Part shown: in pieces, positions 20,757 to 25,624 of the stretch | Layout: every line of letters begins with the position of its first letter | Numbering within the stretch: position 1 is the first letter of the stretch | From: JACVRW01 sp036009005 | GTDB lineage: Bacteria; Actinomycetota; Thermoleophilia; Solirubrobacterales; Thermoleophilaceae | Length of the DNA: 25,624 nucleotides | Assembly (NCBI GenBank): GCA_036009005.1 | Contig: DASYMP010000244.1 | Coordinates: 1-25,624 of the forward strand | Direction: 5' to 3' | Program-made: the position numbers and the translations under genes | The notes under the pieces: model-generated | What the model was told of the DNA's origin: nothing | The model's input: the letters and a program-made list of their open reading frames with translations, nothing else | Database searches by the model: none

Positions 20757-23104
20757 GCCGCACCTCCATTTCCGTGAATCGCCTGCCAGACGCGCACCGG
20801 CGTCATCGGCATGTCGAGCTCGGTCACGCCGAGCGGCCTGATCGCGTCGAGCACCGCCGAGGCCACCGCGGGTGTCGCGGCGATCGTGCCGGCCTCCCCG
20901 ATCCCCTTCACCCCGAGCGTGTTCACGGGCGAGCGCGTCTCGGTGCGGTCCGTCTCGAACGAGGGCACCTCGGCCGCCGTGGGGAGCGCGTAGTCCACGA
21001 ACGTGCCGGTCACGAGCTGGCCGTCGGCGTCGTAGACGATCTGCTCGTAGAGCACCTGCCCGATCGCGTGCACGATCCCGCCGTGCACCTGACCGTCGAT
21101 CAGCATCGGGTTGATGGCCGGGCCGCAGTCGTCGACCGCGACGTAGCGCACCACCTCGACCTTGCCGGTCTCCGCGTCCACGTCGACCACGCACGCGTGG
21201 GCGCCGAACGGGAACACGAAGTTCTCCGGGTCGTAGAAGGCGCTCTCCTCCAGGCCGGGCTCTATGTCCGCGGGCAGCTCGTTGGGCGGTATGTGCGCCG
21301 CCCCCGAGATCTCCGCCATCGTCATCGAGCGGTCGGGCGAGCCGCGCACCTGGTATTTGCCGTCCACGAGCTCGATGTCCTCGGGCGCGGCCTCGAGCAG
21401 CGCCGCGCAGATCCGCTTCGCCTTGTCCTGGACCCGCTGCGACGCGCGCACGACCGCCTCGCCGCCCACGGACAGCGAGCGTGAGCCGTACGTGTCCCAG
21501 CCCCAGGTGCCCTGGTCGGTGTCGCCGTGGTGCACGTCCACGTTCTGCGGGTCGATCCCGAGCATGTCGCCCGCGATCTGGGCGAAGCTCGTGTCGATCC
21601 CCTGCCCGTGCGGCGAGGTCCCCGTGTAGACGATCGCGGAGCCGGTGGGCGTGACGCGCACGTTCGCCGACTCCCAGAACGCGGCCTGGAGCCCCACCCC
21701 CTGCGGGCCGACCGCGCGCGACGGCGCGAGCCCGCAGACCTCGACCCAGGTCGAGAAGCCCACGCCCCTGTAGACGCCCTCGCCACGCAGCCGCTCCTGC
21801 TCCGCCCGGAACTCGTCGAGGTCGAAGTGCTCGAGCAGCTTGTCGAGCGTGCCCTGGTAGTTGCCCGAGTCGTAGACGATGCCGAGCGCCGTCTCGAACG
21901 GGAACTCGTCCGCGCCGATGAAGTTCTTCCGGCGCAGGCCGAGCCGGTCCATCCCGAGCTCGTCGGCGAGCCGGTCCATCATCAGCTCGATCCAGTAGGT
22001 GGCCTCCGGCCGACCCGCTCCGCGGACCGCGTCAGTGGCCATCTTGTTCGTGAACACGCCCGTGAAGTGCAGGTCGATGTTCGGGATCCGGTAGCAGCCT
22101 CCCATCACCGGGAAGCCGAGCTCGGGGATGAACGGCGTGAGCAGCTGCTGGTAGGCACCGAGGTCGGCGATCACCTTCACGCGCAGCGCAGTGATGGTCC
22201 CGTCGCGCCTGGCGCCCAGCGTCACGTAGTTGATCTGGTCGCGGCCGTGATGGGTCGTCGCCATGTGCTCGGTGCGCGTCTCGATCCACTTGACCGGGCG
22301 GCCGAGCCGCTTGGCGAGCGCCAGCACGAGCGCCTCCTCGGCGTAGGTCTGGAGCTTCGCGCCGAAGCCGCCGCCCACGTCGGGCGCCACGACGCGCAGG
22401 CGGTCCTCCGGGATGCCGAGCATGCCGGAGAAGACGAAGCGCGCGATGTGCGGGATCTGGGTCGTCGAGTAGAGCGTCAGGTCGTCGCCGCGGGACTCCG
22501 CCACGGAGCAGCGCGGCTCGATCGGCGCACCCGCGGTGCGGTGGTTCACGAAGCGGTGCTCGACCGTCACCTCGGCCTCGGCGAGGCCGGCGTCGATGTC
22601 GCCGCCGCCGATCGCCCACTCGTGCGTCTTGTTCGTGCCGAACTGCTCCCAGACGAGCGCCGAGCCGGGCTCGAGCGCCGCCTCCGGGTCCACGACCACC
22701 GGCTTCGTGTCGTACTCGACGATCACGTCCTCGGCCGCGTCGACGGCGGCGTGCCGGGTCGTGGCGACGACGACGGCGACCGGGTCGCCCACGTGCTTCA
22801 CCTCGCCGCGCTTCAGCGGCCAGTGCTCGGGCGTCTTGATCTCCACGCCCGGCGGCACCCACACCATCGGGAGCGGGCCGGCGAAGTCGCCCGCCATGTC
22901 CTCGCCGGTGAGCACCGCCACCACGCCGTCGCGCTCGAGCGCGGCAGAGGTGTCGATCGATCTGATCGCGGCGTGCGCCTCCGGCGAGCGCACGAGCACC
23001 GCGTGCAGCATCCCGGGGAGGTTGATGTCCTCCGTGTAACGGCCCCGGCCGGTGATCATCCGGGGGTCCTCCTTGCGCCGCATGGACTGGCCGATGGCGC
23101 TCAT
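20753..23104 (-). CDS. coxL: CoxL: molybdopterin-binding large subunit, form II-like
   Basis: Catalytic subunit of an aerobic CO dehydrogenase-family hydroxylase, 783 residues. N-terminal MSAIGQSMRRKEDPRMITGRG and YTEDINLPGMLHAVLVRSPEA are typical. FGAKLQTYAEEALVLA and the active-site loop AVRGAGR (about 357-363) bind the Mo cofactor, and the catalytic Glu is in GIGEAGT near residue 736. Authentic CO oxidisers (form I) carry AYXCSFR with the Cys that binds copper; this loop has no Cys and resembles the form II AYRGAGR with Val in place of Tyr. So it is a form II or related hydroxylase and CO use is not assured; other purine- or aldehyde-type substrates are possible. The start is backed by the ATGA overlap with coxS. 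Confidence 0.93.
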   Translation of the reverse strand: MSAIGQSMRRKEDPRMITGRGRYTEDINLPGMLHAVLVRSPEAHAAIRSIDTSAALERDGVVAVLTGEDMAGDFAGPLPMVWVPPGVEIKTPEHWPLKRGEVKHVGDPVAVVVATTRHAAVDAAEDVIVEYDTKPVVVDPEAALEPGSALVWEQFGTNKTHEWAIGGGDIDAGLAEAEVTVEHRFVNHRTAGAPIEPRCSVAESRGDDLTLYSTTQIPHIARFVFSGMLGIPEDRLRVVAPDVGGGFGAKLQTYAEEALVLALAKRLGRPVKWIETRTEHMATTHHGRDQINYVTLGARRDGTITALRVKVIADLGAYQQLLTPFIPELGFPVMGGCYRIPNIDLHFTGVFTNKMATDAVRGAGRPEATYWIELMMDRLADELGMDRLGLRRKNFIGADEFPFETALGIVYDSGNYQGTLDKLLEHFDLDEFRAEQERLRGEGVYRGVGFSTWVEVCGLAPSRAVGPQGVGLQAAFWESANVRVTPTGSAIVYTGTSPHGQGIDTSFAQIAGDMLGIDPQNVDVHHGDTDQGTWGWDTYGSRSLSVGGEAVVRASQRVQDKAKRICAALLEAAPEDIELVDGKYQVRGSPDRSMTMAEISGAAHIPPNELPADIEPGLEESAFYDPENFVFPFGAHACVVDVDAETGKVEVVRYVAVDDCGPAINPMLIDGQVHGGIVHAIGQVLYEQIVYDADGQLVTGTFVDYALPTAAEVPSFETDRTETRSPVNTLGVKGIGEAGTIAATPAVASAVLDAIRPLGVTELDMPMTPVRVWQAIHGNGGAA

Positions 23105-23574
23105 GCCGACACCCCCGCGGCCGACCTGACGGCCTCGACGATGTTGTGGTAGCCGGTGCAGCGGCACAGGTTGCCCTCGAGCCCGTGGCGAATCTCGTCG
23201 TCGGACGGGTTCGGGTTGCGCTGAAGGAGGTCGGCCGCGGCCATGATCATCCCGGGCGTGCAGAAGCCGCACTGAAGTCCGTGCTTGTCCATGAAGGCGG
23301 CCTGCATGGGATGGAGCTCCCCGCCGCTCGCGAGGCCCTCGATCGTCGTGACCTCGGCGCCGTCGGCCTGGGCCGTGAGCACGGTGCAGCTCTTCACGGC
23401 CTCGCCGTTCATGTGCACCGTGCAGGCGCCGCAGTTGGTTGTGTCGCAGCCCACGTGCGTGCCGGTGAGGCCCAGCTCGTCGCGGAGCCAGTGGACCAGC
23501 AGCAGGCGCGCCTCCACGTCCGCCTCGCGGCGCTCCCCGTTGACGGTCACGTCCACATGGACGGTGGCGCTCAT
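23101..23574 (-). CDS. coxS: CoxS: [2Fe-2S] small subunit
   Basis: Iron-sulfur electron carrier of the hydroxylase, 157 residues. The N-terminal plant-ferredoxin cluster uses Cys43, 48, 51 and 63 (GCDTTNCGACTVHMNGEAVKS followed by C), and the C-terminal four-helix cluster uses Cys102, 105, 137 and 139 (QCGFCTPGM and LCRCTGY). All eight ligands are present. The ATG at 23574 has GGAGGAG 4 nt upstream. It is the first gene of the operon coxS-coxL-coxM-coxD-coxE-mocA-coxG; the SLM order is typical of form II clusters. Confidence 0.95.
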   Translation of the reverse strand: MSATVHVDVTVNGERREADVEARLLLVHWLRDELGLTGTHVGCDTTNCGACTVHMNGEAVKSCTVLTAQADGAEVTTIEGLASGGELHPMQAAFMDKHGLQCGFCTPGMIMAAADLLQRNPNPSDDEIRHGLEGNLCRCTGYHNIVEAVRSAAGVSA

Positions 23575-23608
23575 CAGACTCCTCCCGGTCGCGGTCCTCT
23601 CGTGTCCG

Positions 23609-23637
23609 ATGCTAATGCGTGGGTATTGTGGGCCGCA
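23609..23637 (-). promoter_or_regulatory. Candidate cox operon promoter, overlapping the divergent hydrolase promoter
   Basis: On minus, TTGCGG (23637-23632), 17-bp spacing, then TAGCAT (23614-23609), giving a transcript from about 23602 with a 28-nt leader carrying GGAGGAG. The plus-strand box TATTGT (23624-23629) lies inside this spacer, 8 nt before the hydrolase ATG, so the two promoters should interfere with each other. Confidence 0.4.
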
Positions 23638-24516
23638 ATGGTCACGGAGTCCTTCGAGTACGAGGGGTACCGGCTTGTCTACGACGAGTACGGCGAGGGC
23701 GACAGGGTCATGGTCCTCCTGCCGGGCCTCCTCTTCTCGCGCAGGATGCACCGTCCGCTCGCCGAGGAGCTGGCCGGCCGCGGCTACCGGGTGCTGTGCC
23801 TGGACCTGCTCGGCCACGGCGACTCGGACCGGCCGCCCGAGATGTGGAACTACGGCATGAGGCAGTTCGGACAGCAGACGATCGCGCTGCTGGACCACGC
23901 CGGCGTGGAGCAGGCGGTGATCGGCGGCACCTCGCTTGGGGCGAACGCGACACTCGAGGCCGCGGCGGCGGCGCCGGACCGCGTGAAGGGGATGCTGATC
24001 GAGATGCCGGTGCTGGACAACGCGCTGCTCGGATGCGCGCTCGCGTTCACGCCGCTGCTCGTGGGTCTCACGTTCGGAGCGCCCGTGGCTCGTGCGGTCG
24101 GCGCGGTGGCCCGCGCGGTGCCGCGCGGGAGCTGGCTGCTCGGCGACATGATGCTCGACTGGCTCGGCCAGGACCCGAAGCCGTCGGCCTCGGTCCTCCA
24201 GGGCCTCTTCTACGGACGCGTGGCGCCTCCGCGCGAGGAGCGCGCCGAGATGAAGCAGCCCACGCTCGTGATCGGCCACTACCGCGACCCGATCCACCCG
24301 TTCTCGGACTCGGACATGCTCGTGCGCGAGCTCCCGAACGCGCGACTGCTCCAGGCCTCCTCGATCCTCGAGCTGCGCCTGACCCCCGAGCGCCTCACCG
24401 TGGAGATCGTGACTTTCGTGGACCACTGCTTCAAGCCCGCGCCGGCCTCGGGCACGCGGCGGCGGGCACGCTCGGGCGCCGCCCGCGGTTCGCGGACGCG
24501 CCGCCCCTCGGCTTAG
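23638..24516 (+). CDS. Alpha/beta hydrolase fold protein
   Basis: A 292-residue hydrolase-fold protein with the usual strand order: VMVLLPGLLFSRRMHRPLAEEL, LDLLGHGDSDRP, and the nucleophile elbow GGTSLGAN with Ser99. A cap region holds a hydrophobic stretch (about 125-165, LLGCALAFTPLLVGLTF...). Acid candidates occur in VIGHYRDPIHPFSDSDML (about 224-241). The expected late GH motif for the catalytic His is not present; the C-terminal SSILELRLTPERL has none, and the nearest His is in FVDHCF. It may be inactive or use another residue. A basic Arg/Ser tail closes it. The ATG at 23638 lacks a ribosome site and has TATTGT 8 nt upstream, so it may be leaderless. It is divergent from the cox operon; a functional link is not shown. 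Confidence 0.85.
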   Translation: MVTESFEYEGYRLVYDEYGEGDRVMVLLPGLLFSRRMHRPLAEELAGRGYRVLCLDLLGHGDSDRPPEMWNYGMRQFGQQTIALLDHAGVEQAVIGGTSLGANATLEAAAAAPDRVKGMLIEMPVLDNALLGCALAFTPLLVGLTFGAPVARAVGAVARAVPRGSWLLGDMMLDWLGQDPKPSASVLQGLFYGRVAPPREERAEMKQPTLVIGHYRDPIHPFSDSDMLVRELPNARLLQASSILELRLTPERLTVEIVTFVDHCFKPAPASGTRRRARSGAARGSRTRRPSA

Positions 24517-24551
24517 TCGAGCCTTGGAGCGGTTTACTACGCTTCGCCGCC

Positions 24552-25271
24552 TTGTCTCATCGCAGGGATCAGAAGGAGGCGCTCCGCCGCGAGCGTGAGG
24601 AGCGGGAGCGTCAGGCTCGCGCGGCGCAGCAGCGCAAGAAGCTCGTGGGCTACGGCGCGGCCGGCGTGCTCGCCCTCGCCGTCGTGGTGGTGCTCGTCCT
24701 GCTCGCCACGGGCGGAGGGGGAGGCGGAGGCGGCGACGCCCAGGCGGCCGAGGTCTTCCCGGGCGGCGGCAGCTTCCCCGAGCAGAAGGTCTTCGACGTG
24801 GCACCTGCCGCCAAGGCCGCAGGCTGCCAACTGAAGAACGTCAAGGGCAGCGGCGTGGCCACCCACACCACCTCGCTCGACCAGCGCGTCAAGTACAAGA
24901 CGAACCCGCCGACCACCGGACGGCACTACGAGATCCCCGCGCAGGACGGCATCTACGGCGATGCGCCGCAGGACGAGGAGCTCGTGCACGGCATGGAGCA
25001 CGGGCGCGTGATCATCTGGGCGAAGCCCTCGCTCCCCAAGGATCAGCGCGCCGACCTCCGCGCGCTCGTGGACGACGATCCGTACCAGATGTTCCTGGTG
25101 CCCCGCAGCAAGATGCCGTACGCGGTCGCGGCCACGGCGTGGAACGCGGACCCGCAGCCCGGCGGCACCGGTCGCATGCTGCTCTGCAACGCCCTGAACG
25201 ACAAGACGTACGACGCGCTGGCCGCCTTCCGCGACGAGCACCGCTCGCAGGGCCCTGAGCCGATCCCCTAG
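24552..25271 (+). CDS. DUF3105 membrane-anchored protein
   Basis: A 239-residue protein beginning with TTG (MSHRRDQKEALRRE). A highly charged cytoplasmic helix (EALRREREERERQARAAQQRK) is followed by one TM (about 36-58, GYGAAGVLALAVVVVLVLLA) and an eight-Gly hinge. The extracellular DUF3105 domain contains GVATHTTSLDQRVKYKTNPPT, then GRHYEIPAQDGIYGDAP and EELVHGMEHGRVIIW, where conserved His residues may bind metal. Function of the family is unknown. No ribosome site is visible before the TTG, and TACGCT (24538-24543) lies 8 nt upstream, consistent with a leaderless message. It follows the hydrolase gene by 35 bp and may be independent of it. Confidence 0.9.
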   Translation: MSHRRDQKEALRREREERERQARAAQQRKKLVGYGAAGVLALAVVVVLVLLATGGGGGGGGDAQAAEVFPGGGSFPEQKVFDVAPAAKAAGCQLKNVKGSGVATHTTSLDQRVKYKTNPPTTGRHYEIPAQDGIYGDAPQDEELVHGMEHGRVIIWAKPSLPKDQRADLRALVDDDPYQMFLVPRSKMPYAVAATAWNADPQPGGTGRMLLCNALNDKTYDALAAFRDEHRSQGPEPIP

Positions 25272-25283
25272 CCCCGGCGGGGC
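25271..25283 (+). terminator. Short GC hairpin at the end of the DUF3105 gene
   Basis: GCCCC (25271-25275) and GGGGC (25279-25283) pair around GGC, starting at the stop codon itself, followed by gcaacgtttctt. The stem is short and there is no true T-run, so it is weak evidence. Confidence 0.3.
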
Positions 25284-25334
25284 GCAACGTTTCTTGCGGG
25301 AGCGCAACCGCGCTTCTGCGACCGTGTTCCGGAG

Positions 25335-25624
25335 ATGGTGAAGCTGCTCCTCTCAGCAGCGGTGCTTCTGTCCGCCCTGACGCTCGCGCCCTCCGCGCTC
25401 GCGGCCGGCGCTGCCGACTTCGAGGTCGCCGCGCCGCAGCGCGCGGCGGCGACCGTCGAGGCACCGCGCGCGTTCAACCTCGTGGGCATCCACTGGCGCG
25501 GCGGCGCCATGCCGGACGCCGAGATCCGTGTGAGGCGAGCTGGTCACTGGAGCCGCTGGGGCGAGCTCGGCGTGCATGGGCCGGGCGGCTCCGATCCCGT
25601 CTGGGTGGGCCGCGCGCGGACGCT
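25335..25624 (+). CDS. Secreted N-acetylmuramoyl-L-alanine amidase-like protein, 3' end outside the window
   Basis: The first 96 residues of an exported protein. Residues 1-24 are a signal peptide (MVKLLLSAAVLLSALTLAPS, cleavage near ALA-AG). The following region contains FNLVGIHWRGG, EIRVRRAGHWSRWGELG and SDPVWVGRA, a pattern I associate with the N-terminal region of actinobacterial peptidoglycan-recognition/amidase proteins that precedes the catalytic zinc domain. That domain would lie beyond the window, so the enzyme class is inference. GGAG lies directly before the ATG at 25335, too close for it, and 3 nt before an alternative in-frame GTG at 25338. The 63-bp upstream spacer has two GCGCAAC copies (25282 and 25302). 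Confidence 0.65.
   Translation, partial: MVKLLLSAAVLLSALTLAPSALAAGAADFEVAAPQRAAATVEAPRAFNLVGIHWRGGAMPDAEIRVRRAGHWSRWGELGVHGPGGSDPVWVGRART

Noticed and set aside
19090..20769. A continuous minus-strand frame that would fuse about 285 residues to CoxD
   Set aside because: That part is coxM read out of frame, with Arg/Gly-rich nonsense; CoxD homology begins right at the CTG at 19914.
20753..23104. Form I (authentic) CO dehydrogenase
   Set aside because: The AYXCSFR loop with its copper-binding Cys is absent; the loop reads AVRGAGR.
1..25624. CRISPR array, insertion sequence, prophage or riboswitch
   Set aside because: No spaced direct repeats, transposase motifs or phage genes were seen, and leaders before operons are too short or lack known aptamer features.

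Overview
This is a high-GC window with very short spacers and dense, often overlapping genes on both strands. GC-rich codon use, GTG/TTG starts, an F420/deazaflavin-type reductase, a DUF3105 protein, an ECF sigma/zinc-finger anti-sigma pair and a secreted protein with a C-terminal module I associate with Thermoleophilia all point to an actinobacterium, probably of the Solirubrobacterales/Thermoleophilia type. That placement is inference from gene content only. No phage, insertion sequence, integrase or CRISPR array is visible.

Layout. Positions 1-4083: the 3' part of a glutamate dehydrogenase faces a minus-strand pair, a membrane GGDEF diguanylate cyclase and a small acidic Pro/Glu-rich protein, with a bidirectional-terminator-like hairpin between them. 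4166-6421: tRNA-Ala(CGC), a secreted propeller-like protein, then about 600 bp with no intact gene that holds two decayed remnants (an MFS-like transporter on plus and a zinc-ribbon class III cyclase on minus). 6422-9366: a deazaflavin-dependent nitroreductase and a complete polar amino acid ABC importer (lipoprotein, permease, ATPase). 9349-10956: a zinc-finger anti-sigma factor and its ECF sigma factor, divergent from a DoxX-like membrane protein, with a near-perfect inverted repeat in the shared promoter region, then a small conserved-looking ORF. 10992-13627: a nitrilase and a PotD-like polyamine-type binding lipoprotein, divergent from a TetR regulator. 13628-15621: a cluster of terminator hairpins, a small hypothetical protein and a divergent MocR regulator. 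15638-16748: a MarR regulator and a serine esterase share one operator/promoter region, resembling Bacillus MhqR/MhqD.

16710-23574 is a tightly overlapping minus-strand operon for a molybdenum hydroxylase of the aerobic carbon monoxide dehydrogenase family, in the order coxS-coxL-coxM-coxD-coxE-mocA-coxG. The SLM order and the AVRGAGR active-site loop place it with form II-type enzymes, so its substrate may not be CO. CoxD and CoxE are the AAA/VWA maturation pair, MocA supplies the cytosine-dinucleotide molybdenum cofactor, and CoxG probably tethers the complex to the membrane. An alpha/beta hydrolase diverges from it, followed by a DUF3105 membrane protein and the start of a secreted amidase-like protein cut by the window edge.

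The most interesting points are about gene starts. Two genes (amino acid permease and coxD) appear to begin at CTG within a CTGA overlap with the preceding stop. marR has no ATG/GTG/TTG that would keep its first helix, but has an ATC exactly at a leaderless position. Four genes without Shine-Dalgarno sequences carry a TANNNT box 7-8 nt before the start codon, suggesting leaderless mRNAs. I did not find a clearly new multi-gene system; the candidates most worth testing are the non-AUG starts, the MarR/esterase switch and the ECF/DoxX promoter.
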